From Promethearchaeota archaeon (lineage in GTDB: Archaea; Asgardarchaeota; Lokiarchaeia; Sigyniarchaeales; SOKP01): a stretch of 64,000 nucleotides of DNA. The translations under genes and the position numbers were made by a program. The DNA lies in the NCBI GenBank assembly GCA_030599585.1, contig JAUVNS010000006.1, positions 1 to 64,000 of the forward strand, in the 5' to 3' direction. Below, in pieces: positions 53,391 to 62,865 of the stretch. The number at the start of each line of letters is the position of its first letter. Within the stretch, counting starts at the first letter, position 1. The notes under the pieces are model-generated. The model was given only the letters and a program-made list of their open reading frames with translations, had not been told where the DNA came from and searched no databases.

Positions 53391-55085
53391 TTTACCTTTT
53401 TTTTTTTTATATGTCGTACAAGCTTTGATAAAATCGTAGTAAACCTTAGAAGGTGCGTAGGGTCTGGATTTGAATTCGGGATGAAATTGTGTTCCAATCA
53501 TCCAATGATCTGCTCTGTCTAATTCGATACTATTTATAATTTTTCCAGTTTCGTCCCTGCTTGATACAATCAATCCTTTCTCTTTAGCTTTTTCGTCAAT
53601 GTATCGCTCTTGGATATGATACCTGTGTCTAAACCTCTCGTATATTTCCTTTTGTTGATAAGCATCGTGGAGCTTTGTTTTTTCATTAACAATAATTTTT
53701 TCAGCTCCTAAGCGCATTGTCCCCCCCTTTTCCGTAACATCCTTTTGGCTGGATAAAAGATCCACTACAGGATAAGGAGTATTAGGATCAATTTCCGATG
53801 AATTAGCTCCTTTTAGTCCAAGATATTTTCTACAGAATGCCGCAAAGAATAATTGCGCTCCAAAACAGATTCCCAGAAATGGAACTTTGTTTTCCATTGC
53901 GTATTCCGCAGATTTTATCATACCTTCGATTGCGCGTCCTCCAAAACCAGGTGTCAATAAAATACCGTCACAATCTTTCAACTCTTCGAAAATATTAGTT
54001 TCTTCCGTTATATTAATCATCTTTAATTCAGCTTTATAACCTTGATGAGCCGCAGCGTGATCTATAGCATCATTTATCGATATATATGAATCTGAGATGT
54101 TGAAATATTTACCGGGCATTGCAATCTTCACCCGTTTTTCAGCATTTTTATACATTTCAACCATTTTCAACCATTCGGAATAGTTATTAACCTCACTGTA
54201 TGACACCAGCTTAGCTTTTAAATCAATTAACTCACAAAGAAAATCACCTAGACCTTGTTCCTCAAATAGTAGAGGTAATTCATACACAATTTGTAAATCA
54301 GGATTAGAAATAACTGCGGCTTCTGGAACATTCGAATAAAGGGAAATTTTTGATTTTATATCGTCAGCAAGCGGTTTTTCACTCCTCCCGATTATTATGT
54401 CAGGTTGCAATCCCACACTCTGAAGCATTCTGACAGAATGTTGTGTTGGTTTTGATTTTTGCTGACCAACTGCACGAGAATAAGGGACAAGAGTCACATG
54501 AACTAAGGCAGTATGTTTAGGAAATTCTAATTTAATTTGCCTAAAAGCTTCTAGAAAGATACCTGATTCTAAATCACCAACAGTTCCTCCACATTCGATT
54601 AGTAAGACGTCTAAATTTTCGTTTTTAGATATCTCCATTAACCTTTCTTTAATAATGTTAGTTACATGAGGAATTAATTGTACTGTTTTCCCTAAAAATT
54701 TACCTTTTCTCTCCCTTAAAATTGTAGAAAGATATATTTGGCCAGAAGTAATATTATGTGAAGGATGCATCTCAATACCAAGGAATCTAGAATATGTTCC
54801 GAAATCCTGGTCTATTTCAGAGATTCTATATGTTCTTTCATCTGAACCAGGTACAGGAGTAAAGTCCCATACATCTTCTGTAATAAAACATTCTCCATGT
54901 TCTATTGGATTAAGCGTTCCAGGATCGACATTAAGGTAAGGATCAATCTTCACCACAGAGATATTGAATCCCCGAAATTGGAGTATTTTTCCTATACTTG
55001 CTGTAGCTACACCTTTTCCTACAGCAGACATTACACCTCCAGTAATGAATATAAATCGCGTATTTTCATTATTAGTTTCTGTCAA
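53373..55085 (-). CDS. pyrG: CTP synthase with an insertion in the synthetase active-site loop
   Basis: Converts UTP to CTP using glutamine. The synthetase domain starts FIFITGGVMSAVGKGVATAS, with DPYLNVDPGTLNP and the KPTQHSVRMLQSVGLQPD segment intact. The glutaminase domain has GICFGAQ and TQFHPEFKSRP. In E. coli the loop after GEVFVTED reads GAETDLDLGHYERF; here D71 is followed by about 16 extra residues, VWDFTPVPGSDERTYR to ISEIDQDFGTYSRF (72-101), altering a conserved Mg/ATP-contact region. The start is TTG (no upstream alternative). It could still be a normal CTP synthase with a lineage-specific loop; the overall match is strong. Confidence 0.92.
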   Translation of the reverse strand: MTETNNENTRFIFITGGVMSAVGKGVATASIGKILQFRGFNISVVKIDPYLNVDPGTLNPIEHGECFITEDVWDFTPVPGSDERTYRISEIDQDFGTYSRFLGIEMHPSHNITSGQIYLSTILRERKGKFLGKTVQLIPHVTNIIKERLMEISKNENLDVLLIECGGTVGDLESGIFLEAFRQIKLEFPKHTALVHVTLVPYSRAVGQQKSKPTQHSVRMLQSVGLQPDIIIGRSEKPLADDIKSKISLYSNVPEAAVISNPDLQIVYELPLLFEEQGLGDFLCELIDLKAKLVSYSEVNNYSEWLKMVEMYKNAEKRVKIAMPGKYFNISDSYISINDAIDHAAAHQGYKAELKMINITEETNIFEELKDCDGILLTPGFGGRAIEGMIKSAEYAMENKVPFLGICFGAQLFFAAFCRKYLGLKGANSSEIDPNTPYPVVDLLSSQKDVTEKGGTMRLGAEKIIVNEKTKLHDAYQQKEIYERFRHRYHIQERYIDEKAKEKGLIVSSRDETGKIINSIELDRADHWMIGTQFHPEFKSRPYAPSKVYYDFIKACTTYKKKKGKLVANN

Positions 55086-55293
55086 TTTTATATTACACTT
55101 CTCTGATAGAATAAAAAATAATTATATTTTAATTATAAAAATAGTAAATATCAAACACATTTAATAAGAATTTCGAGAGTACCTCAAAAGTAGATGTTAA
55201 AATAAATATATTAGGTTATCAACAGACTTTTGACGACCTTTATACAATTTCTCAATATAGATATTAATTTGGTTATAAATATTAGAATTAAAC

Positions 55294-56037
55294 ATGTATG
55301 CAACTTTTGAAATAGATCCCAAGAAACATAAATCAGAATTAAAAAGTATAAAAAAACTATATAAAAACAGTTTTCCTCTAGAAGAAAGGGAACCGTGGTA
55401 TTTATTAAAACATGGGCTTAAAATAGTTGGTATAAGTAAAATACCTTATAACAAAACCTATACAACAATGTTAGGAATAAAGAATGTCGGGGATCCTTCA
55501 AAAGTCTTAGGTTTTGCTATTATTGTTTATATTATACCATCTAATTTCTGTTTTGGAAACTATATCGCAATTGAACCAGAATATAGGAATAAAGGTTTAG
55601 GGTCGATATTTGTGAATGAAATTAAAAAATATTTTATAGAATTGGCTAAAAAATTTGATGCTGAAAAACCAATTGGCTTTTTCTACGAAATTGATAAGCA
55701 TGATTTATGTAGATATGGTATTAAGGACAGAGAACAAATATTTGCTAGATATCGTTTTTATAATAGACTTAACCAAAAAAAGATAGATGTACCTTATTTC
55801 CAGCCTGCTTTGAGGTCATGGCTTCCAAAAGTACCAATGTATTTGATGTTTGGTCCCATTGAAGAGAGGAAATTCTTTTCAAAAGAAGAAATATTAAGGA
55901 TTTATGCGAATATTTACGCGGTAATTTATCATAAAAGCGAAAGGAGTTTAAAAAAATTGTTTAGAAGATTAAATGTAGTTGATTTACCAAACAGAATAGA
56001 TTTGCTTTCATTAGATTCAATTGTTCAATTAAAATAA
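55294..56037 (+). CDS. GNAT-family N-acetyltransferase
   Basis: The acetyl-CoA-binding motif A is clear: NYIAIEPEYRNKGLGSIFVNEIKKYF, with R-N-K-G-L-G as the pyrophosphate loop. The N-terminal region (LKSIKKLYKNSFPLEEREPWYLL) contains the helix often seen in GNATs that begin with a substrate-binding helix pair. The C-terminal ~100 residues, including the FYEIDKHD and FYNRLNQKKIDVPYFQPAL segments, resemble an extended GNAT seen in uncharacterised prokaryotic proteins. Substrate unknown. The gene starts at an ATG, diverging from CTP synthase and converging with the DUF1846 gene (29 bases). Confidence 0.85.
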   Translation: MYATFEIDPKKHKSELKSIKKLYKNSFPLEEREPWYLLKHGLKIVGISKIPYNKTYTTMLGIKNVGDPSKVLGFAIIVYIIPSNFCFGNYIAIEPEYRNKGLGSIFVNEIKKYFIELAKKFDAEKPIGFFYEIDKHDLCRYGIKDREQIFARYRFYNRLNQKKIDVPYFQPALRSWLPKVPMYLMFGPIEERKFFSKEEILRIYANIYAVIYHKSERSLKKLFRRLNVVDLPNRIDLLSLDSIVQLK

Positions 56038-56066
56038 TATACCATAGATATATTCAGGATTCCTGC

Positions 56067-57587
56067 TTAGGTTATAAATAGACTTTTTGATGAAAAGTTT
56101 GGATCAGAGGTTATATTAAGACCTAAGCGTCTCAAACCAGCTTCATCTCCTGGAGTAGGTATGTGAGTTGAGTGCATTTCACATCCACTTAATTCTTTAA
56201 GTTTATCTATGGCTACCTTAGCAGAATGGTTGAAATCAGCACTAATGCTTAAAGTTATTAGAGTTTCTTCAAGATTTAGACTCAATCGTTTGTTATTGAA
56301 AATTTCCGATTTTAAATAACTAATAGATTCCAAAATATTGGGAGATAGAAGATGAATATTTTTAGGAATTCCTGCCAATATTTTAATCGTATTTAGAATC
56401 AAACTTGAAGCTGCATGCAGTAAAGGAGAATTACTACCAGTAATAATTTTTCCATCAGCCAATTGTAAAGCAGCTCCAGCAAATACACCCTCGTTCCCCT
56501 TCCCTTTATTTTCAGCGGCTATGGAAGCTTGTCGAGCCTCGTGAACAACTTTTCGATCGAGCACAGTAAGATTCAGTTCTTTCATTAACAACTCCGCTCT
56601 TTGTACAGTCTTCCTATCTGAAACTCCCATCACATATTCACAACTATATCTTAAATATCTTCGGATGAGTTCTTGTTTTGCGGCTTGTTGCACTATATCA
56701 TCATTGATTATAGCAAAACCTGCTCTGTTAACGCCCATATCTGTAGGTGATTTATAGACTAATCTGCTATCCATAATTCTTTGCATTATTTTCTTAACCA
56801 CTGGAAAAACCTCTACATCTCTATTATAGTTAACTGCCTTTATATTATAGGCTTCAAGATGAAAAGGATCTACTTGATTAAAATCACCAAGGTCAGCAGT
56901 TGCAGATTCATACGCCATATTTACGGGATGTTTTAACGGTAAATTCCAAATTGGAAACGTTTCAAATTTAGCATAACCCGCATCGATCCCCTTTGTATGG
57001 TCGTGATATATTTGGGAAAGACAAGTTGCGAGTTTTCCACTACCGGGACCGGGAGCCGCAACGATTATTATAGGTTTGGAAGTCTCGATGTAAGGATTAA
57101 TACCATACCCTTCTTCACTTATGATTCTCTCGATGTTAGTTGGATATCCCCTAATCAACTTATGTGTGTAAACCTGAATATCACGGCGCTCTAGTTTATT
57201 CATGAATTGTTTTACTACTTGTTGTCCATTGTAGCGTGTAACTACCACCCCACTTACATTAATTTCTCCATCTCGAAGATCATCGATTAATTTCATTGCA
57301 TTTATGTCATAAGTTATGCCAAAATCTGCTCGGATCTTTCTTCTTTCTATATCTCCGGAGTATATACAAATAATAACCTCAATTTTATCCTTAAGCACCT
57401 TTAGAAGCTTCATTTTCACATTTGGATCGAATCCCGGGAGAACTCGCGAAGCGTGATAATCATATACAAGCTTTCCGCCAAATTCAAGGTACAATTTATT
57501 ACCGAATTGACCTGCTCGATCTAGGATGCTCTTTGATTGTTCTTTTAAATATTTCTCGTTGTCAAATCCAATTTTTTGATCTGTCAT
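56067..57587 (-). CDS. DUF1846 (UPF0371) family protein
   Basis: The N-terminus GFDNEKYLKEQSKSILDRAGQFGNKLYLEFGGKL...RVLPGFDPNVKMKLL is the signature of DUF1846. The family also shows the P-loop-like stretch IIVAAPGPGSGKLATCLSQIYHD (near residue 175) and the ESATADLGDFNQVDPFHLEAYN block. Length 506 is standard. These proteins are known mainly from Gram-positive bacteria and have a nucleotide-binding fold, but no accepted function. Finding one in an archaeal setting suggests an old or transferred gene. No neighbouring gene suggests a pathway. Confidence 0.88.
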   Translation of the reverse strand: MTDQKIGFDNEKYLKEQSKSILDRAGQFGNKLYLEFGGKLVYDYHASRVLPGFDPNVKMKLLKVLKDKIEVIICIYSGDIERRKIRADFGITYDINAMKLIDDLRDGEINVSGVVVTRYNGQQVVKQFMNKLERRDIQVYTHKLIRGYPTNIERIISEEGYGINPYIETSKPIIIVAAPGPGSGKLATCLSQIYHDHTKGIDAGYAKFETFPIWNLPLKHPVNMAYESATADLGDFNQVDPFHLEAYNIKAVNYNRDVEVFPVVKKIMQRIMDSRLVYKSPTDMGVNRAGFAIINDDIVQQAAKQELIRRYLRYSCEYVMGVSDRKTVQRAELLMKELNLTVLDRKVVHEARQASIAAENKGKGNEGVFAGAALQLADGKIITGSNSPLLHAASSLILNTIKILAGIPKNIHLLSPNILESISYLKSEIFNNKRLSLNLEETLITLSISADFNHSAKVAIDKLKELSGCEMHSTHIPTPGDEAGLRRLGLNITSDPNFSSKSLFIT

Positions 57588-57630
57588 TTTATTTAGAATT
57601 AGCCTTGTTTTGTAGTGATATTAATTAAAT

Positions 57631-58458
57631 TTATTTTCCTTTAAAAATAGGGTCTCTTTTTTCTCTTAAAGACTTTGTCGATTCCCTAAAATCGTGTGTT
57701 TTAAAAGCTGCTTGAAGAGCTTCATTTTCTTTATCTAGCGTGTTTGATAATATATCTTTGAAGTAGGCATGCATAGTCTTCTTCATTAATTTTAAGGCAG
57801 TACTTGGTCCTTTTGGTGGTATTAATCTTTCGGCTTTTTCTCTTACAATAGCCATCAATTCCTCAGGAGGTACTGATTTATTAATCAATCCTAATTTTTC
57901 AGCCTCTTTCGCATAGATTTTTTCGCCAAAATATAATATTTCCTTAGCTTTCTGGAATCCAACATAAAACGGAAGTAAAAAAGAAAGCCCAAACTCAGGT
58001 ATTATTGCACGTTTAACAAATATTAATCCTAAATATGTTTCAGGATCATCAGCCATATAGATTAAATCAGCACCCGCCAGAGGCATTGTAAAACCTGCTC
58101 CTAAAGCTAACCCGTTTATAGCAGCAATCACAGGTTTATTAAAATTCCAAAATTTCATGCAAGTTTTTTTTTGAGCGATATCCAGCAAATCAATATCCTT
58201 CATTATTTCTTTGGGAATTTGAGTCATCATTTTCATGTTAAAATATCCTCCTGAGGAAAATGCTCTACCCTCCGGAGAGCCAGTAATAATTAAAACTCGA
58301 GCATTCTTATCTTTTTCCATGTCATCTAATGCTGCACATATTTCTAAAAAGGTCACAAATGATAGTGCGTTTCTTCTTTCAGGTCTATTAAAAGTAATAG
58401 TACAAATCCCGTTTTCTTCTTTCTCATAAAGAATATCTTCAAATTCTTCGATTTTCAT
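57631..58458 (-). CDS. Enoyl-CoA hydratase/isomerase family protein
   Basis: A crotonase-fold protein: CTITFNRPERRNALSF, the loop GRAFSSGGYFNMKMM, and AINGLALGAGFTMPLAGADL. The second loop FVKRAIIPEFGLSFLL and the FGEKIYAKEAEKLGLINKSV block follow. The usual Glu of hydratases in the first loop region is not evident (Lys-Arg-Ala-Ile instead), so an isomerase or unusual lyase activity is possible. Last gene of a minus-strand acyl-CoA row (ThDP enzyme, zinc ADH, acyl-CoA dehydrogenase, this gene), 115 bases after the acyl-CoA dehydrogenase. Confidence 0.88.
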   Translation of the reverse strand: MKIEEFEDILYEKEENGICTITFNRPERRNALSFVTFLEICAALDDMEKDKNARVLIITGSPEGRAFSSGGYFNMKMMTQIPKEIMKDIDLLDIAQKKTCMKFWNFNKPVIAAINGLALGAGFTMPLAGADLIYMADDPETYLGLIFVKRAIIPEFGLSFLLPFYVGFQKAKEILYFGEKIYAKEAEKLGLINKSVPPEELMAIVREKAERLIPPKGPSTALKLMKKTMHAYFKDILSNTLDKENEALQAAFKTHDFRESTKSLREKRDPIFKGK

Positions 58459-58573
58459 ATTAAAAACTCAAACACCTTAATTTGAATATATACAGAGTTT
58501 GATTTATTCATTTATAATTGTTTTCAACAAAAAAAAAGAAAAAAAAATAGACTTAATTTAGAAAACAAAACCA

Positions 58574-59863
58574 TTAAAGCAATTTAAATAATTGTCTTAG
58601 GGTTAAACTCATAATATATTGCTGCACTTGCCTTGTACCGCCGCCTATCTCTTGAATTCGAGTAATTCCCAAAAGATCATACATTAATGTATTATCACAA
58701 ACCCCAGCTCCACCCATAAGATTAGCACTTTCATAAACCACTCGTTCACATAGTTTTGTGCTAAGAAATTTCATTTGGGATGCAGTAGCAGCCAAAGCTA
58801 AGTTAAACTCTTTTGGTAATGTACCTAATTGCTCCATCTTATCATCAATCGTTTGACAAATTTTTAAACACGCTAAAGTCATGTTCATTGTTTGTGCCCA
58901 TAAGTCAGAAAGAGGAAATCCTACTCCTTGATATTTTAGAATTTCTTTATCAAACTGTTTTCTCATGTTAGTGTATATTACTGCGTGAGTGACTGCGTTC
59001 CATGCTTCAGCTAAATTTAAACAAACAATACCCAATCGTTCTAGATTAAGCCCCTCGAATAAATGTGATCTACCTTCGCCGGGTTTACCTAACACGCATT
59101 CAGATGGAACTTTTAGGTTTGACATTGTTTCTTTACCGATGTGTATTCTCGGGGTCCATGGAATGTTCACTCGCTCATGGGACCAACCATCCCAAGAAGT
59201 ATCAACTAAAAATTGAGCCATCGTGTTCCCGTTATTTTTTTCTGTAACAGCATAAACTACTGCCCAATCTGCTTTGCTACCATTGGTTTGATATATTTTT
59301 TGCCCATTTAAAATATAACTTCCATCTCCTTGTTCTTCACAGGTAGTGAGCATATGCACTGCGTCAGAACCTCTTTCTGGTTCAGTTATACATATACAAC
59401 CTATTTTTTCTCCCATTACTAATTCTTTTAAGGCTCTTAGTCGAATATCAACATTTTCATGATGAAGCATTAATGGATTGACGGCTAAAACTGTAGCTCC
59501 AGCGCCCATTGTTAGCTGTGGATCAAAGAAATCCATAGCTAAAACCCTCATAAATTCCGTAGTCATCCCGTAAGGCTCGAAGTTTAATCCAATATTATCA
59601 AATTTGTGCATTCGAGTAATATATCCGTTTTTGCCAATTTCGGGTATCCATTCGTAGAAATCTTCGTTATGGGTTATGTTTTTGTCCTTTTCAAATTTTA
59701 CGAAAAACTTTTGGGCTTGTTTAAGGAAATTGAAGTGCTTTGGTTTTAAAAAACTCATCAAATTGTAATTTAAAAACTTATTACGGGTTTTTAGGGAGAG
59801 TTTTTCGAGAATTTCATCGTTAATACATTGAACTTGTCCTTTTTTAATAACCAATTTTATCAA
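58574..59863 (-). CDS. Divergent acyl-CoA dehydrogenase
   Basis: The acyl-CoA dehydrogenase core starts at about residue 95 (MTTEFMRVLAMDFFDPQLTMG) with the FAD loop ITEPERGSDA (159-168). The C-terminal motif reads IQEIGGGTRQVQQYI, lacking Glu in the medium-chain position, while Glu275 in GLNLERLG matches the isovaleryl-type position. A ~75-residue N-terminal region precedes the usual start of helix A. The start is TTG at 59863 with an ATG available 35 codons later. The row of genes suggests it works with the adjacent enoyl-CoA hydratase. Confidence 0.85.
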   Translation of the reverse strand: MIKLVIKKGQVQCINDEILEKLSLKTRNKFLNYNLMSFLKPKHFNFLKQAQKFFVKFEKDKNITHNEDFYEWIPEIGKNGYITRMHKFDNIGLNFEPYGMTTEFMRVLAMDFFDPQLTMGAGATVLAVNPLMLHHENVDIRLRALKELVMGEKIGCICITEPERGSDAVHMLTTCEEQGDGSYILNGQKIYQTNGSKADWAVVYAVTEKNNGNTMAQFLVDTSWDGWSHERVNIPWTPRIHIGKETMSNLKVPSECVLGKPGEGRSHLFEGLNLERLGIVCLNLAEAWNAVTHAVIYTNMRKQFDKEILKYQGVGFPLSDLWAQTMNMTLACLKICQTIDDKMEQLGTLPKEFNLALAATASQMKFLSTKLCERVVYESANLMGGAGVCDNTLMYDLLGITRIQEIGGGTRQVQQYIMSLTLRQLFKLL

Positions 59864-59986
59864 ATCTTTGATTTAGAAATAAATTAATAGTTATGAATAG
59901 TATTTGATGAAGTTCTTAAAATAATTTCATTAAATGTGGATTAAAAATTCTAAAAAAAATAGAAAAAATAATAATTAATTAAAAAA

Positions 59987-61006
59987 TTAATCGAACTCTA
60001 CAAGCACTTTTATTTCTTCATGTGGAGGGTTAGCTAATGTTTTAAACATTGAGGGGACTTCGTCTATTTTAATCGTTTTTGTAATTATAGGGGCTACATT
60101 TACTTTACCCTCAGAGATTAAATTTACCGAGGTTGCGAAAACTTCTTGATTAAAACTAAACACTCCTTTTATTGAAATATTTTTAAGCATTAACTGCATA
60201 AACCCTTTCATTTCGAAAGGTTCTACATGTATTCCAATAAGTGTTATTTGCCCTCCTTTTTTAACTAAATTCATTGATGTCATATAAGTTTCTGGAAGCC
60301 CCACACAATCAAAAACATGATCAGGTCCAATTTTTTTGGTGAATCTAACGATCTTATTCCAAGCATTTGGTTTTAAAGCTTTTTCTGCACCTAATTCAAG
60401 CGCTTTTTGCTGTTTTGATTCAACTGGTTCTATTACGTAAATACTACCAGCACCGGCAACTTTTAGCGCTTGAATCGTCATCAATCCTATTGTTCCCGCT
60501 CCAATAACTGCAACACTATCACCAATTTTTAAACCAGATTGTTGAATTGCGTACACACAGTTTGCTAAAGGCTCTACTGTAGCTCCTGCTTTAAACGACA
60601 TTGAATCCGGTAAGGCGTGTAACCTCTCCGCCTTCACATTTATGTATTCTGCCATTCCACCATTTTGTGTCGTACCTAAACCATTGTTAGTTAGTTTGCA
60701 CATGTTTTCTTGGTAATGGTTGCACCAATAACAATCATAGCATGGAACATTAGGGTTTACCGTTACTCGATGACCAACTTTCCATTTTCTTACATTATCG
60801 CCTACTTCCGCGATTTCTCCCGAAAACTCGTGACCAATAATGATACCAGGCAAATACATTCCCCCAGATTCGTAAGACTCAATTCCAGAACCACATACAC
60901 CGCAATATTTTACCTTTATTAATACCTCGTCAGAAAGAACCTCTGGTTTAGGTAAATCGTCTCTTATTTCAATTTGATGTTTTCCTACAAATACTGCTCC
61001 TTTCAT
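59987..61006 (-). CDS. Zinc-dependent alcohol / polyol dehydrogenase (MDR family)
   Basis: A medium-chain dehydrogenase of the threonine/sorbitol dehydrogenase type. The catalytic zinc region is VKYCGVCGSGIE with GHEFSGEI (His59-Glu60); the structural zinc lobe is Cys89, Cys92, Cys95 and Cys103. The cofactor-binding motif is VAVIGAGTIGLM, followed by an acidic residue in YVIEPVESK, suggesting NAD. Where GSD is usual, GSG is seen. I start at the ATG at 61006; a GTG at 61015 would add three residues. Substrate unknown; its neighbours are acyl-CoA genes and the ThDP enzyme, 43 bases upstream of this gene. Confidence 0.9.
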   Translation of the reverse strand: MKGAVFVGKHQIEIRDDLPKPEVLSDEVLIKVKYCGVCGSGIESYESGGMYLPGIIIGHEFSGEIAEVGDNVRKWKVGHRVTVNPNVPCYDCYWCNHYQENMCKLTNNGLGTTQNGGMAEYINVKAERLHALPDSMSFKAGATVEPLANCVYAIQQSGLKIGDSVAVIGAGTIGLMTIQALKVAGAGSIYVIEPVESKQQKALELGAEKALKPNAWNKIVRFTKKIGPDHVFDCVGLPETYMTSMNLVKKGGQITLIGIHVEPFEMKGFMQLMLKNISIKGVFSFNQEVFATSVNLISEGKVNVAPIITKTIKIDEVPSMFKTLANPPHEEIKVLVEFD

Positions 61007-61058
61007 ATCTTTCACACTCTATTAATTTTAATTAACCAAAATAAAGAATAAATTTTAT

Positions 61059-62774
61059 TTATAAAATTCCCATACTTCCTAGAAGTTTTGTTGCATCGGG
61101 GATTTTTGTTGAATCAATTTTAACATCTATTACAGCTGGTTTACCGGAATTTTTAGCTCTTTCTAGTGCCGGTTTAATTTCGTTTGGATCAGTCACAACC
61201 TCCCCATAACACCCAAATCCTTCAGCACATTTAGCATAATCAAAATTGGGTAATTCCACATCAATATAGTGTTTATTGGCAAATAATTTTTGACCTGATT
61301 TGAGCATTCCCCAACCGCTATTATTTCCTATCACATAGATTAGATTGCTTAAACCTAATCTTACAGCAGTTTCGAGATCTTGAATATTCATCATAAAACT
61401 ACCATCACCAGATATTGATATAACCTGTTTATCTGGTTTTGCTAGCTTCGCTCCAATACCATACCCTACAGAAGTTCCGAGATGACCCATACCAACAGCT
61501 TGCAAGTATGATAGTGGTGGTCTTGGTTTATAGAAATCTATTTGTTCTACAGTATAACAAGCGATATCCCCACCATCAGAAATGAAAATAGCATCCTCGT
61601 CCATGAATTCTAAGACATCCTTTACTAATCTTTGAGGCAATATTGGGATCTTATCTTTTGTTGCTTTTTTCATCATTCCAGCCATTTGTGTTTTTCTCAA
61701 AGCTACTAGGTCATCTAACCAAGGTCTGTTTTCAACTTCTTGTGTTTTCTTTGCTTCTTCTAATATTTGTTTTAAAAATTGTTTGCAATCGCTTACCACT
61801 CCTAAAGAAATAGGTTTTGCTCTTCCAATTATTCCTGGATCAATATCTACCTGTATCATTTTTTGAGAATCTTTCCAAAAAGGTTCATCCCCATGAGCCA
61901 TTATGTGACTAAATTTGCACCCAAGCGCTAAAACTACATCTGCTTCGGGACCTGCTTTTAAACCTGGACCATTAATACTTGTTCCAATAAAACTTTCTGA
62001 TTTACTTGATATTGTTCCAACTCCCATGAGCGTTGTCATAACGGGAATTTTTAAATATTCAGCAAATTCTTGAAGTTCTACCCATCCTCCAGACCTCGAA
62101 ACTCCACCTCCAGAGACAATTAACGGCTTTTCAGCTTTTACTAACAGTTCCAGTGATTTTTGGATAACTTCATTGCTAACTGCTGGTTTTTCAAAGCATC
62201 GATACTGAGCAGGAGACATTATGGGAATTTCACTTTCATCTTTCTCACTGAGAAATGCATCTTCGTAAATCTCTAATAACACTGGTCTTGGTCTCCCACT
62301 AGTAGCCTCTCGAAAAACTTTTTGAACTGCATCAGGAACTTCCTCTATTGTGCGAATGGATTTCTGATACTTCGTAATTGGTTTAAACATAGTAACTTGG
62401 TCAAGGTTTCCTTGGAGTGTGAACGAATCTGAAAATTTACTATTTACTTGAGGAACAATTACTATCATTGGTATATTATCACTCCACGCTGCACCTACAC
62501 CTGGAACGAGTTGGGTTGCACCAGGACCAACAGTTCCGAAACAGATACCCGGTTTATTAGTCACTCTTGCCCAAGCGTCAGCTGCTTGTGCTGCTGCTTG
62601 TTCGTGTCTAAACATAACAGTATTGATTCCTTTTTCACGACCCCACTTGTATATTGCATCAAACATATTTAAAAACTGGCCACCGATTATCCCAAACAAG
62701 TATTTGACATCTTCTTCAAGTAAGGCTTTGATAAGAACATCTCCACCATTTATAATATTCTTTTTTTCTTCCAA
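61059..62774 (-). CDS. ThDP-dependent enzyme of the acetolactate-synthase / 2-hydroxyacyl-CoA-lyase family
   Basis: The three-domain 2-oxoacid-decarboxylase-type protein has the conserved ThDP-activating Glu58 in FRHEQAAAQAADAWAR, a central NAD-fold domain, and the C-terminal ThDP/Mg motif GDGSFMMN (456-463) to NN (484-485). Compared with acetolactate synthase, the C-terminal domain (FDYAKCAEGFGCYG) resembles oxalyl-CoA decarboxylase and 2-hydroxyacyl-CoA lyase as much as IlvB; no small regulatory subunit is adjacent. The start is TTG with AAGGTG seven to eight bases upstream. First gene of the minus-strand acyl-CoA row, so a C-C lyase acting on an acyl-CoA or aldehyde is likely. Confidence 0.85.
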   Translation of the reverse strand: MEEKKNIINGGDVLIKALLEEDVKYLFGIIGGQFLNMFDAIYKWGREKGINTVMFRHEQAAAQAADAWARVTNKPGICFGTVGPGATQLVPGVGAAWSDNIPMIVIVPQVNSKFSDSFTLQGNLDQVTMFKPITKYQKSIRTIEEVPDAVQKVFREATSGRPRPVLLEIYEDAFLSEKDESEIPIMSPAQYRCFEKPAVSNEVIQKSLELLVKAEKPLIVSGGGVSRSGGWVELQEFAEYLKIPVMTTLMGVGTISSKSESFIGTSINGPGLKAGPEADVVLALGCKFSHIMAHGDEPFWKDSQKMIQVDIDPGIIGRAKPISLGVVSDCKQFLKQILEEAKKTQEVENRPWLDDLVALRKTQMAGMMKKATKDKIPILPQRLVKDVLEFMDEDAIFISDGGDIACYTVEQIDFYKPRPPLSYLQAVGMGHLGTSVGYGIGAKLAKPDKQVISISGDGSFMMNIQDLETAVRLGLSNLIYVIGNNSGWGMLKSGQKLFANKHYIDVELPNFDYAKCAEGFGCYGEVVTDPNEIKPALERAKNSGKPAVIDVKIDSTKIPDATKLLGSMGIL

Positions 62775-62865
62775 ATTTTTACACCTTCATCTTAAATTGT
62801 AATATTGATTTTAAAATTGGTTTTTATTGCTTAAATAATTACCTTTAACAAAAATGTAAAGGAGT

